Assembly: GCF_020523625.1 (NCBI RefSeq) | Contig: NZ_JAJAQH010000003.1 | Coordinates: forward strand, 62,001 to 126,000 | Length of the DNA stretch: 64,000 bases | Source: Methylovorus menthalis | GTDB taxonomy: Bacteria; Pseudomonadota; Gammaproteobacteria; Burkholderiales; Methylophilaceae | Direction: 5' to 3' | The notes under the pieces: model-generated | The model's database searches: none | Told to the model about the DNA's origin: nothing | Seen by the model: only the letters and a program-made list of their open reading frames with translations | Shown here: positions 18,362 through 27,219 of the stretch, in pieces | How positions within the stretch are numbered: position 1 is the first letter of the stretch | Layout: each line of letters begins with the position of its first letter | Position numbers and translations under genes: made by a program

Positions 18362-20524
18362 TTATACCTTTTCCAGCTTGGCGTATTCCAGCATGAGCCA
18401 TTTCATGCCTTCGCTGCCGAAATTCACCTGTACCCGCATGTCGTTGGCGTTGCCTTCGTAATTCACGACCACGCCTTGCCCAAACTTGCTGTGCGCTACG
18501 GCCTGGCCGATCTTCCATGGCATGCTGTTTTTCTGTTCGCTGCTGGTGGCAGCTTGCGATACCGGAGACTCTCCATAGCCACCGCGGCCAGGGCTGGCGC
18601 GTGTATTCAGGCGCTTCAACAAGGCCTCGGGTATTTCATCCAGAAAGCGCGATGAAATACCGTAGCGCACCTGACCATGCAGCATGCGGCTTTGCGCGTG
18701 GCTCAGGTAAAGACGCTGGCGCGCACGCGTCACGGCTACATACATCAGGCGCCGTTCTTCTTCCAGCCCGTTCGTTTCGTAAAGGCTTTGCTCGTGCGGG
18801 CACAAGCCTTCTTCCAGTCCGCTGATAAAGACCGTGCGGAATTCCAGGCCTTTGGCGGCATGCACGGTCATCAGTTGCAAGGCATCGCGACCGACTTCTG
18901 CCTGATGCTCGCCCGCTTCGAGGCTGGCAAAGGTGAGAAAATCCGTCAACGTGCCGGCATCCTGATTATTATTGACGAAGGTAACGGCCGCCGAGATTAA
19001 TTCATCCAGGTTGGCGATACGATCTTCGCCTTCTTTTTCATTCTGGTAATGGGTTTTCAAGCCGGACAGCGTGGTGGCAATCTCGGCCATTTCCGGCAGC
19101 GTGAGCCCGGTGGCTTCTTCCGCCATCTGCCGGATCAACGCGACAAAGCCTTCTACGCCCTTGCCGGGGCGGCCGTTGCCCACTTTGTTGATGGCGGCCT
19201 GCCACAAGCTGCAATCTTCGGCGCGGGCGGCTTCCTGCAATTGTTCCAGGCTGCGTGCACCTATGCCGCGGGTGGGGAAGTTGATCACGCGCAGTAATGC
19301 GGTGTCATCGTTGGGGTTGGCGATCAGGCGCAGATAGGCCAGCGCATGCTTGATTTCGGCGCGCTCAAAAAAGCGCAGGCCGCCGTATACGCGATAAGGC
19401 AGACCAGCTGAAAACAGCGCATGCTCCAGCACGCGAGACTGGGCATTGGAGCGATAGAGCAGGGCGATCTCGCTCAGCTCGGTGCCCTCACTGTGCAGGG
19501 ATTTGATTTCGTCGACGATAAAGTTGGCTTCATCAATATCGTTGTATGCCTGATACACGCGTATCGGCTCGCCCTTGCCAGCCGAGGTCCACAGGTTCTT
19601 GCCCAAGCGGTTACGGTTGTGGGTGATGATGGCGTTGGCAGCATCCAGAATATTGCCGTGTGAGCGGTAGTTCTGTTCCAGCTTGACGATGTTGCGCACA
19701 TTGAAGTCTTGCTCAAAGTCGCGCATATTGCCCACTCGCGCGCCGCGAAAGGCATAAATCGACTGGTCGTCATCGCCCACGGCAAACACGCAATTGTCCG
19801 CCCCGGCCAGCAGCTTCAGCCACAGGTATTGCAGGCGGTTGGTATCCTGAAACTCATCGACCAGGATGTATTTGAAGCGGCTCTGGTAGTGCTGGCGTAT
19901 GCTGGCATCGCGGCTCAGCAGTTCATAGCAGCGCAGCAGCAGTTCGGCAAAATCGACCACGCCCTCACGCTGGCACTGGCGGTCATATTCTTCAAAAATC
20001 TCCCGCATGCGCTGCGAATGGGCGTCGTAGGCATCCACGGCATTTGCCCGCAGGCCTTCTTCCTTGCAGCTGTTGATATAGCCCATGACCTGCTTGGGTG
20101 GAAACTTTTCATCATCCACATTCATCTGCTTCATCAGGCGCTTGATGCTGGATAGCTGGTCGGCCGTGTCGAGAATCTGGAAGGTGGCAGGCAGCAGGGC
20201 TTCGCGATGATGCGCACGCAACAGCCGGTTGCACAGACCATGGAATGTGCCCGCCCACATGCCGCGCACGTTGATTGGGAGCATGGCAGACAGCCGTGTC
20301 AGCATTTCCTTGGCGGCCTTGTTAGTAAAGGTCACCGCCAGCAAACCATTGGGCGATACCTGTCCGGTCTGGATCAGCCAGGCAATGCGGGTGGTGAGTA
20401 CGCGGGTCTTGCCACTCCCCGCACCGGCAAGAATCAATGCGGATTGGTGTGGCAGCGTGACAGCCTCAAGCTGCTTGTCATTCAGGCCTTCGAGCAGGGC
20501 GTTGGGGGCGTGTTGTGAATTCAT
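18362..20524 (-). CDS. uvrD: DNA helicase II, UvrD/Rep superfamily
   Basis: A 720-residue SF1A helicase (start at 20524; an in-frame ATG at 20545 would add seven residues). Motifs: LNDKQLEAV (Q motif), AGAGSGKTRVLTTRI (Walker A), VTFTNKAAKEM (Ia), VDEFQDTNRLQYLWL (II), GDDDQSIYAFRGA (III), LEQNYRS (IV), LMTVHAAKGLEF (V) and VAVTRARQRLYLS (VI). The C-terminal Tudor-like tail (GQAVAHSKFGQGVVVNYEG) is the RNA-polymerase/UvrB contact region of UvrD and PcrA. It acts in excision and mismatch repair. Confidence 0.95.
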   Translation of the reverse strand: MNSQHAPNALLEGLNDKQLEAVTLPHQSALILAGAGSGKTRVLTTRIAWLIQTGQVSPNGLLAVTFTNKAAKEMLTRLSAMLPINVRGMWAGTFHGLCNRLLRAHHREALLPATFQILDTADQLSSIKRLMKQMNVDDEKFPPKQVMGYINSCKEEGLRANAVDAYDAHSQRMREIFEEYDRQCQREGVVDFAELLLRCYELLSRDASIRQHYQSRFKYILVDEFQDTNRLQYLWLKLLAGADNCVFAVGDDDQSIYAFRGARVGNMRDFEQDFNVRNIVKLEQNYRSHGNILDAANAIITHNRNRLGKNLWTSAGKGEPIRVYQAYNDIDEANFIVDEIKSLHSEGTELSEIALLYRSNAQSRVLEHALFSAGLPYRVYGGLRFFERAEIKHALAYLRLIANPNDDTALLRVINFPTRGIGARSLEQLQEAARAEDCSLWQAAINKVGNGRPGKGVEGFVALIRQMAEEATGLTLPEMAEIATTLSGLKTHYQNEKEGEDRIANLDELISAAVTFVNNNQDAGTLTDFLTFASLEAGEHQAEVGRDALQLMTVHAAKGLEFRTVFISGLEEGLCPHEQSLYETNGLEEERRLMYVAVTRARQRLYLSHAQSRMLHGQVRYGISSRFLDEIPEALLKRLNTRASPGRGGYGESPVSQAATSSEQKNSMPWKIGQAVAHSKFGQGVVVNYEGNANDMRVQVNFGSEGMKWLMLEYAKLEKV

Positions 20525-20607
20525 CTGCCAATTATCGCAGGTCATGCAGGCTTAGAGAACTAAAAGCGGGATACGGGGGTGATGGCAGAAAAACGGGATG
20601 TTAAAAA

Positions 20608-20787
20608 ATGAAAAATCGGGGATCTTTTCTGACAATTTTAGAAATTGTCGGAACTAAACGCGAGTGACTTCGTCTTACTTTGCAGATGGCGCAAGTCATC
20701 TCCCGCTTCTCCTCCCTGAGCGGGAAGCCTTATCTGATGAGGCTGCTTGATCCCCGATTTTACTCCCCTTTAATCGGGGTTTTTTTT
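20608..20787 (+). ncRNA. Putative structured RNA or orphan leader with intrinsic terminator
   Basis: This segment lies in a 400-bp gap between two minus-strand genes and has no recognisable protein gene. It contains a hairpin GACAATTT/AAATTGTC (20631-20649), a stem CCCGCT/AGCGGG whose 11-nt loop is TCTCCTCCCTG (an anti-Shine-Dalgarno-like loop), a third stem at 20727-20743, and a plus-strand terminator (CCCCGATT/AATCGGGG, then eight T) ending at 20787. A 5' block AAAAATCGGGGATC (20611-20624) can pair with GATCCCCGATTTT (20749-20761), competing with the terminator. A 19-codon frame (20608-20667) is rich in Ile, Leu and Val. No plus-strand gene lies downstream. I do not recognise an RNA family. 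The remaining part of the gap (20788-20945) shows nothing clear. Confidence 0.4.
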
Positions 20788-20945
20788 GCCTGTCGCTCTT
20801 GTAAATCCTTGTGGACTCCGGCGCGGAAGCGTTTCTGGAACTGATTATACCTTGGGCAAAATTAAATTGTAAAAAAATGTAACAGAATTGCTATCCAATC
20901 CCTGATCCGCCATGACAGGCCCCGCTGAACGGGGCTGTCCGTGAA

Positions 20946-21473
20946 TTAATCGGTGGCAATAATGATACAAACGCGCCGGTTTTCAGCTCGACCTTCGGGG
21001 GTGGAGTTATCGGCGATCGGCTTTTGTGTGCCGATGCCGCGAACGATGAGGCCTTCACGCGGAATGCCGGTTTGATTGAACGCATCGGCCACTGCATTGG
21101 CGCGCTGCTCCGACAGTTGTGTGTTGTAGGCATCGCGCCCTGACTTGTCGGCATGGCCTTCAATGCGCATCTTTACCAGGCCCACAGACAGCAGTGCCTG
21201 GCTCACTTTGTTGACGACAGCGCGACTTTTATCGTTAAGCACATACTGGTTGCTATCAAACAGCAATTTATCGGCAAAGCTGAGTTCCCAGCCTTCATCC
21301 GTTTGTACAAAGCCTTGTTCTTTCAGGGTGCGAAGCTGTTTTTGTCGCAGGGTTTCCTGCTCCGGTGCGGCGGTTGGAGTTGACTGACATGCGGTCAACA
21401 ACGTGGAAAAAGAAATGGCCAACATGGCATAGGTGATGATGGAACGTAACAAAGAATGCAATTTAAACCTCAT
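20946..21473 (-). CDS. yfiB: YfiB-like OmpA-family lipoprotein
   Basis: A 175-residue lipoprotein with a type II signal peptide ending LLTAC and a C-terminal OmpA/Pal peptidoglycan-binding domain (IEGHADKSGRDAYNTQLSEQRANAVADAF, then VRGIGTQKPI). In the P. aeruginosa YfiBNR system, YfiB sequesters the periplasmic repressor YfiR when activated and so releases the cyclase YfiN. Here it is the third gene of yfiR-yfiN-yfiB on the minus strand, 104 bp after yfiN. Assignment rests on domain and synteny. Confidence 0.85.
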   Translation of the reverse strand: MRFKLHSLLRSIITYAMLAISFSTLLTACQSTPTAAPEQETLRQKQLRTLKEQGFVQTDEGWELSFADKLLFDSNQYVLNDKSRAVVNKVSQALLSVGLVKMRIEGHADKSGRDAYNTQLSEQRANAVADAFNQTGIPREGLIVRGIGTQKPIADNSTPEGRAENRRVCIIIATD

Positions 21474-21577
21474 AGTGAATAGATTTCAGATACCCCTGTA
21501 TGTTGGAAGCCCACACGTTAAAAAACCAAGCCTTATCAATGGCTTTTATCTATCAATGCTTTAAATAACCCCGATTT

Positions 21578-22807
21578 TCATAATCCAATCGCCCAGCTGC
21601 CACGCTCCTGATCCTTGGCGCGGTACATCGCTTCGTCTGCCGCCGCCAGCAGTTCCTGTGCAGTGCGGGCATGGTCTGGGTAAAGTGCAATGCCGATGGT
21701 GACGGAGGTGGTGACCTGCTCACCGTTGGGCAATGTGATGGGAGACTGCATCTGGATGGCGATTTTCTCGGCAATATGCACGGCATCCTCGGCATGTTTG
21801 ATGGGCTTCAGCAGTGCCGCAAACTCATCCCCTCCAAGGCGGGCCACAATGTCACTCTCGCGCAACTGGCCGCTGATGCGCAGTGCCAGGATTTTCAATA
21901 CCTCGTCTCCAGCGCCATGCCCATAGGTATCGTTGATTTCCTTGAAGTGGTCACCATCCATGAACATCAATGCCACAGCGTTGTTGTGGAAACGGGCATC
22001 GCGCACAGCATGCTCCAGTTCGGATTCGAGCAAGCCACGATTGCATAGCCCGGTAAGACTGTCATGGTTGGCGCGATAGGCCAGTGTGTCATGTTCGCGT
22101 TCCACATGGCGCTGCCAGGTGGCGAGCTCATCCATCAAGGCATTGAAGTCCTGGTTTAGCTGATCGAGCTCGGCAATGTCAGCAGCGGGGGCACGCAAGC
22201 CGAAACTGCGATATTGACGAACGCGGTGGGCGGTATCGGCGAGCTTGTTCAGCGGGCCGGAAATACCCGCATGCATGCGCCGCGAGAAGGCCAGCGCCAG
22301 CAAGGTACTGAATGCCATGCAAGCCAGCACGCTGGCTACCCCGGTCACCAGGTATTGCACCAGAAGGCGGCTGTGCGGTACCAGCCGAATGCGCCCGATG
22401 GTGATGTTGTCGTGGGTGACAGGGTAATAATAGGGTTCAGGCATGACAATGCTCGCCAGCCAGTTTTCGAGCCGCACAAACGGGCCGGTCTCATGCCGTT
22501 TCCAGCTTGCCAGTGGCATGCCATTGCGCCCGACGACACGAATCTCTGCGACATCTTCGCGCTTGCCGACTTTATCCAGCGCTTCCTGCACCGCCAGCTC
22601 ATCGTTGAATACCACAGCCGCTTCGACCGTGTAGCTGAGCGAGCGCGCAACCAGCTGCATATTCTGCGTGGCATAGGCCTGCAAGGCATAAATGCCAGCG
22701 AGCGTGAGGGCAAGGCCGGAGGAAATGACCGCGATCAGGGCCACGCTCAGATGCGCGCGCCTTAGTACCTGATCCAATCCTGGGAGTGATGAGCGAGAGT
22801 TCGTCAT
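21578..22807 (-). CDS. yfiN: YfiN-like membrane diguanylate cyclase
   Basis: This 409-residue protein has a TM segment at about residues 18-38, a periplasmic domain of about 110 residues, a second TM segment at about 155-175, a HAMP-like linker and a C-terminal GGDEF domain. The active site GGDEF is intact, and RESD five residues before it is a complete allosteric I-site, so product inhibition is expected. The architecture and the upstream YfiR and downstream YfiB genes match the YfiBNR module controlling c-di-GMP in response to envelope stress. Its ATG overlaps the yfiR stop by 4 bp. Confidence 0.9.
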   Translation of the reverse strand: MTNSRSSLPGLDQVLRRAHLSVALIAVISSGLALTLAGIYALQAYATQNMQLVARSLSYTVEAAVVFNDELAVQEALDKVGKREDVAEIRVVGRNGMPLASWKRHETGPFVRLENWLASIVMPEPYYYPVTHDNITIGRIRLVPHSRLLVQYLVTGVASVLACMAFSTLLALAFSRRMHAGISGPLNKLADTAHRVRQYRSFGLRAPAADIAELDQLNQDFNALMDELATWQRHVEREHDTLAYRANHDSLTGLCNRGLLESELEHAVRDARFHNNAVALMFMDGDHFKEINDTYGHGAGDEVLKILALRISGQLRESDIVARLGGDEFAALLKPIKHAEDAVHIAEKIAIQMQSPITLPNGEQVTTSVTIGIALYPDHARTAQELLAAADEAMYRAKDQERGSWAIGL

Positions 22808-23379
22808 GGCAAAGATTTGCGCTTTCCTAGCTGGAGTACATTGGGATGTACACGCAAACCGCTGCGCGCAATGGTATCGAGATTGACTTCAAAGTAGACA
22901 TTGTCTTCACGAAACAGCAGACAGAACATGCCTCCCGCGCTGCATGAAGGCGGAGGTTCGCTGATGATCAGTATGGGTTGTCCGATAAGCTGTGCCAGCA
23001 GCGATTCACGCTCGCCACTCTCCATGGTGCCAATGTAGGCAATCTGGCATTGGGCGACGGCTTCAGGACTATGCTGTGCAAGCTGGCGTACCGTGATGCG
23101 GGGATGCATGGGGTTAGGGGTCCCCGCTATCAAGGCATCTGCATAGCGTGTGTCGCCGGTAATACATAGCTGAAGTTCAGGAAAAGGGGCGGGCCAGCGG
23201 GTGTAGCTGACGATGCCGTACACAATTTGCGCCACCTGTCTGCCACGCGCGATGTCATCGCTGGCGGCAGCATGGCTGGCCTGACTCGCAAGCAGCAGGC
23301 AGGCGAAACCCAGCCAGGTCAGCAGCGAAAAATCAGGAAGGCAATATTGCGTGCCGGAAAATGGTGTGAAACGGTAAAT
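22804..23379 (-). CDS. yfiR: YfiR-like periplasmic repressor (DUF4154), apparent ATT start
   Basis: YfiR binds the periplasmic domain of YfiN and holds it inactive. The conserved part (VYGIVSYTRWP through PNVLQLGKRKS) has the DUF4154 features. The first canonical start in frame is GTG 23235, which would remove the export signal. Upstream, 48 sense codons without ATG, GTG or TTG encode a clear signal peptide (LLTWLGFACLLLASQASHA). This frame begins with ATT at 23379, directly after an in-frame TAA, with AGGGGG 7 nt upstream. From ATT the product is 191 residues, the size expected for YfiR. A CTG at codon 19 or 20 or a sequence error are alternatives. Confidence 0.75.
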   Translation of the reverse strand: MYRFTPFSGTQYCLPDFSLLTWLGFACLLLASQASHAAASDDIARGRQVAQIVYGIVSYTRWPAPFPELQLCITGDTRYADALIAGTPNPMHPRITVRQLAQHSPEAVAQCQIAYIGTMESGERESLLAQLIGQPILIISEPPPSCSAGGMFCLLFREDNVYFEVNLDTIARSGLRVHPNVLQLGKRKSLP

Positions 23380-23407
23380 TTAACAACCCCCTAGTCAATC
23401 AAACATG

Positions 23408-23430
23408 ACGAGTTACCCGTAAGCACTCGT
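23408..23430. promoter_or_regulatory. Inverted repeat upstream of yfiR
   Basis: ACGAGT and ACTCGT flank an 11-nt spacer about 30 bp upstream of the proposed yfiR start. The surroundings are AT-rich and may hold the promoter of the yfiRNB operon. It could be an operator; no known regulator site is recognised. Confidence 0.3.
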
Positions 23431-23470
23431 TCTTTAATTTATCGCATAAGTATGGCCCGAATTGGGGAAA

Positions 23471-23494
23471 CTGCATAGATATTGGCCTATGCAG
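23471..23494 (-). terminator. Possible terminator after the sensor kinase gene
   Basis: CTGCATAG and CTATGCAG form an 8-bp stem with an 8-nt loop 33 bp past the kinase stop. On the minus strand it is followed by only TTTCCCC, so termination would be weak. Confidence 0.35.
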
Positions 23495-23526
23495 TCCGCT
23501 GGTGTGTAAGCGATCAGGTGTTTATT

Positions 23527-24930
23527 TTACGCGAGACCATCATCTCTGGCTTTGGGCAGCCTGAGTTCAAATCGTATTTTGTGGTCTTTCGACAGGGCGC
23601 GAATATTGCCACCATGCGCATCGATAATGGATTTGGTGATGGCGAGCCCCAGGCCAGTGCCTTCACTCTCACGCTGGCGTGAGGAGTCCACCCGATAAAA
23701 CCGGTCAAACACCCGGGCCAGCGACTCCTGCGGGATAGGCTCACCTGCATTATCCACAAAGACCATCATCCAGTCGGTATCGTCATTCTGGATGGTGATC
23801 GTAATGGCTTGCCCCACCGGGGTATAGCGCACGGCATTGGATAGCAGATTGCTGAAAGCACGGCGTATCATCAAGCGGTCTCCAGCTAGGGTGGCCGTAC
23901 CATGGCGCATGAGCGAGAGTTGTTTTTCAGCCGCCAACGCGTCGTAAAACTCAATCACGGCATCGATTTCTACGCCCAGATCCATGGTTTCGCGATGCGG
24001 TACCAGCAGGCCATTGTCCGCCTTGGCCAGAAACAGCATATCGGCAATCATGCGTGCGAGCCGCTCGTATTCTTCAATATTGGAATAGAGAATTTCCTGA
24101 TACTCGCCTGCCGAGCGCGCCTGCGATAGCGCTACATGACTTTGCGTCATGAGATTGCTAACCGGTGTGCGCAGCTCGTGGGCAATGTCGGATGAAAACT
24201 CCGATAGCCGAATAAACGATTCCTGCAGGCGGTGCAGCATGTCATTAAACGATACCCCAAGCTCGACCAGCTCGCGTGGCAGCGAGGCAACGTCGATTCT
24301 ATCGCCCAGACGGCTGGCCGAAATAGTGCCCGCCATGCGCACAAAGTCGCGAATCGGCCGCAAGCCCCGGCGGGCGGCAATCCAGCCCACCACTATAAGG
24401 AACAGGATGCCCGTGGTCAGGTAAAGCCAGAGGGCGCGCTGAAAATGATGGATGAAATGGTCGTGGTGGCCGATATCCACGGCAATGGCAACATTGAGCG
24501 GCGAACGTTGTGCCGTGGTCGCAAACTGCACTACCAGTCCGCGGTAAGCGTGGTCATCATGCTGCCACTTTTGTAGCGGCGCGCCATCGCTGCCATATAT
24601 GGGAGGCTTGGCCGTCAGTAGCGGGGCAGGGAAGCTTGCCTCCATAGAGCGGTAAACAACATGCCCATCCGGCGCGTATACCATGACCATCATGCCATGG
24701 TGGCCGATCAGGGCGTCATCCAGCCGCTGTGACAACGATGGGCTATCTGCACCAGGTGCCAGCATCAGCGCATGCTGGATGAGTTGCAGCTTGCCTTTTA
24801 TCTCCAGCAAGTCTTCTTCGGCAAAGTGGCTATCTACCGAGTAGCTGGCGATGGTGCCGATGGCGATCATGACGCTGGTTGATAGCAGCGCAAAAATCAG
24901 GGTGATACGGGTGATGATGGAGGCATGCAT
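23527..24930 (-). CDS. cusS: Heavy-metal sensor histidine kinase, CusS type
   Basis: This 467-residue kinase has a TM segment near residue 10-30, a periplasmic sensor of about 140 residues, a second TM at about 165-190, HAMP, a HisKA domain with the phosphoacceptor His in FSSDIAHELRTP, and a HATPase domain (NLLSNAVRYTP, DNAGEPIP, EGTGLGLAI). The layout is that of the CusS/CopS heavy-metal sensor kinase family. It starts 2 bp after the regulator gene and lies divergent from a copper oxidase operon, so Cu(I) or Ag(I) is the probable signal. Confidence 0.88.
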   Translation of the reverse strand: MHASIITRITLIFALLSTSVMIAIGTIASYSVDSHFAEEDLLEIKGKLQLIQHALMLAPGADSPSLSQRLDDALIGHHGMMVMVYAPDGHVVYRSMEASFPAPLLTAKPPIYGSDGAPLQKWQHDDHAYRGLVVQFATTAQRSPLNVAIAVDIGHHDHFIHHFQRALWLYLTTGILFLIVVGWIAARRGLRPIRDFVRMAGTISASRLGDRIDVASLPRELVELGVSFNDMLHRLQESFIRLSEFSSDIAHELRTPVSNLMTQSHVALSQARSAGEYQEILYSNIEEYERLARMIADMLFLAKADNGLLVPHRETMDLGVEIDAVIEFYDALAAEKQLSLMRHGTATLAGDRLMIRRAFSNLLSNAVRYTPVGQAITITIQNDDTDWMMVFVDNAGEPIPQESLARVFDRFYRVDSSRQRESEGTGLGLAITKSIIDAHGGNIRALSKDHKIRFELRLPKARDDGLA

Positions 24931-24932
24931 GC

Positions 24933-25613
24933 TTATGTCGCCTCGGGCACATCCAGCACATAGCCCATGCCGCGGACGGTATGAATCAACTTGGGCTCAA
25001 ACGGGTCATCAATCTTGGCGCGCAGGCGTCGCATGGCAACCTCAATCACATTGGTGTCGCTGTCAAAATTCATGTCCCACACCTGCGAGGCAATCAGCGA
25101 GCGCGACAATACCTCACCACGCCGACGAACCAGCAATTCGAGCAGCCCGAACTCCTTGGCCGTGAGCTCGATTTTCTTGCCATCACGCTGCACGCGCCGT
25201 CGCATGACATCAATTTCCAGGTTGGCAACTTGTAGTACATCCGCTTCGCGCGTCCTGCCACGGCGCAGCAGGGTGCGTATGCGGGCCAGCAATTCAGAAA
25301 AGGCAAACGGTTTGACCAGGTAATCGTCGGCGCCAAGTTCCAGGCCCTTTACCCGGTCCTCCACCAGGTCCCGCGCTGTGAGGAACAGAACGGGCGTATG
25401 CTTGCCCGCCTCACGCAGGGCCGAGATGATCTGCCAGCCATTGGCGCGCGGCAGCATCACATCCAGAATGATCAGGTCGTAGTGTTCACCCAGCGCCATA
25501 TGCTGCCCATCCAGTCCATCATGGACCAGGTCCGTGACAAATCCGGCCTCGGTCAGGCCTTTGCGTAAATACTCGCCGGTTTTGTGTTCATCCTCGACTA
25601 CAAGAATTCGCAT
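24933..25613 (-). CDS. cusR: Copper response regulator, CusR/CopR type (OmpR family)
   Basis: The regulator is 226 residues from the ATG at 25613, where the receiver domain begins [16 protein letters not shown]; the frame continues upstream without family similarity. The phosphoacceptor Asp is in [14 protein letters not shown], the conserved Lys in [10 protein letters not shown], and the winged-helix DNA-binding domain ends [11 protein letters not shown]. No Shine-Dalgarno is obvious. The divergent promoter region holds a palindrome suited to this family (25675-25692). With the adjacent kinase it should control the outer-membrane factor, multicopper oxidase and CusF-like genes. Confidence 0.9.
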   Translation of the reverse strand: MRILVVEDEHKTGEYLRKGLTEAGFVTDLVHDGLDGQHMALGEHYDLIILDVMLPRANGWQIISALREAGKHTPVLFLTARDLVEDRVKGLELGADDYLVKPFAFSELLARIRTLLRRGRTREADVLQVANLEIDVMRRRVQRDGKKIELTAKEFGLLELLVRRRGEVLSRSLIASQVWDMNFDSDTNVIEVAMRRLRAKIDDPFEPKLIHTVRGMGYVLDVPEAT

Positions 25614-25674
25614 GGAGTGGTCAGGTGGTGGTGTAGACAGTGATTGTGCCGCAAACCATGCTGGCTGGCAGCAA

Positions 25675-25692
25675 GATGACAAAAATGTAATC
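25675..25692. promoter_or_regulatory. CusR/CopR-type copper box
   Basis: GATGACA-AAAA-TGTAATC is an inverted repeat of GATTACA-like half-sites (one mismatch) with a 4-bp spacer. It resembles the TTACA-N-TGTAA sites bound by CopR/CusR-type regulators. It sits between cusR and the outer-membrane factor gene and could serve both directions. Confidence 0.65.
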
Positions 25693-25776
25693 TTGATGTC
25701 AGCTGGCTGTTGGGTGGCAAATGACATGATGGTCAGCATGAAACCAATTCCGTATATCCACTTGTGGCGGGCAAGC

Positions 25777-27165
25777 ATGATGCGCAGGGCCTGTGTGCGG
25801 CTGTTATGGCCCCTTGTGCTTGTCAGCCTGTTGCCGGGTTGCGCCACATTTTCGCGCGATGGCGGATTTGATCAGGTGGCTTCCACAGTGAAATCAAGAA
25901 CCGGCAAGGATATTCGCTGGGTCAAGTCCGAAGACGAGCGTCATGCCCTGGACGAGCGCATCGCACAACTGTTGCAGCAGCCTCTCGGCGTGGATGATGC
26001 CGTGCAGATTGCCTTGCTGAATAATCGCGGCCTGCAGGCATCCTATGCCGAGCTGGGGATTTCAGAGGCTGATCTGGTGCAGGCCGGCCGTTTGCCCAAC
26101 CCGCGCTTCTCCATGCTGCGCGCCAGCCGTGACGGCGAATACAAGATCGAACAGGCGCTGACCTTCAATATTTTTTCGCTGGTGACCATGCCCAAGGCCA
26201 CCGCCATCGAGCGTCGCCGCTTTGAGCAAACCCAGCGCCAGGTATCGCTGGAGGTCCTGCGGCTGGCCAACGATACCCGCAAAGCGTATTTCACCGCGCT
26301 GGCTGCCACGCAGTCCGAACGCTACATGCAGCAGGTGACGCGGGCGGCGGAGACCAGTGCCACTCTGGCACAACGCATGAAGCAGGCCGGCAACTGGAGC
26401 ACACTGGATGAGGCGCGTGAGCAGGGGTTTTATGCAGATGCAACGGTGGGCGCGGCCCGTGCCCGCCAGGCCAGTGTGCAGGCCACCGAACAACTTACGC
26501 GGCTGATGGGGCTGGATCACGCCCAATATAAGTTGCCCGAGCGCATGCCTGATCTGCCTGGGCAGATGGCAGAGGCTGGCAGTCTAGAGCAGACCGCGAT
26601 GCAGCAGCGCATGGATCTGCAGATGATGAAGCTGCAAACCGAAGCCCTTGCCGGTCAATTGGGTCTCACCAAAACCACGCGGTTTATCAATGTGCTGGAG
26701 CTGGGCCCTGCCCGCGTGCTGGAGGGGCGACGCTCGGACCCTTACAAAAATGGCGTCGAGATTTCGCTGGAGATTCCCTTGTTTGACTGGGGCAGCGCCC
26801 GCGTGGCGAGGGCAGAGTCTACCTATATGCAAGCGGTGAACCTGCTGGCGCAGACGGCGGTGGAAGCCCGGTCGCAAGTACGCGAAGGCTATGGCCGTTA
26901 TCGCGCCAGCTACGATATCGCCAGGAGTTATCGCGATAACGTGGTGCCTATCCGCCAGAAAATCGCCGAAGAAAACCAGCTGCGCTATAACGGCATGCTG
27001 GTCAGTGTGTTTGATTTGCTGGCCGATGCGCGCGCGCAGATCGCCAGTGTCAACAGCTACATCGAAGCCTTGCGCGATTTCTGGCTGGCGCAGAGCGATA
27101 TGGAAATGTCGTTGATCGGCAAGCCCGATTTTTCTGCGCCAGCTGCGGCTCTGGTCGCCCAATAA
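25777..27165 (+). CDS. TolC/CusC-family outer membrane factor lipoprotein
   Basis: A protein of about 462 residues started at the ATG at 25777, which gives a compact lipoprotein signal [22 protein letters not shown]; the in-frame ATG at 25738 is an alternative. It contains the duplicated coiled-coil outer-membrane efflux protein repeats ([40 protein letters not shown]). Such proteins form the outer-membrane channel of tripartite exporters. No CusB or CusA gene is nearby, so it must either borrow a pump from elsewhere or work with the neighbouring copper oxidase. Confidence 0.88.
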   Translation: MMRRACVRLLWPLVLVSLLPGCATFSRDGGFDQVASTVKSRTGKDIRWVKSEDERHALDERIAQLLQQPLGVDDAVQIALLNNRGLQASYAELGISEADLVQAGRLPNPRFSMLRASRDGEYKIEQALTFNIFSLVTMPKATAIERRRFEQTQRQVSLEVLRLANDTRKAYFTALAATQSERYMQQVTRAAETSATLAQRMKQAGNWSTLDEAREQGFYADATVGAARARQASVQATEQLTRLMGLDHAQYKLPERMPDLPGQMAEAGSLEQTAMQQRMDLQMMKLQTEALAGQLGLTKTTRFINVLELGPARVLEGRRSDPYKNGVEISLEIPLFDWGSARVARAESTYMQAVNLLAQTAVEARSQVREGYGRYRASYDIARSYRDNVVPIRQKIAEENQLRYNGMLVSVFDLLADARAQIASVNSYIEALRDFWLAQSDMEMSLIGKPDFSAPAAALVAQ

Positions 27166-27219
27166 TACGAGCCCAGACCAGTCAGCAGGCTCAAGTAATC
27201 AATAGAACAGGATAACGAT

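Noticed and set aside
20600-20787. 6S RNA
   Set aside because: The stem followed by AAGCCTTA recalls part of 6S RNA, but the central bubble and overall layout were not convincing and 6S does not usually end in an intrinsic terminator.
23401-23520. A small gene between cusS and yfiR
   Set aside because: No frame with a start, ribosome site and reasonable composition; only inverted repeats are present.
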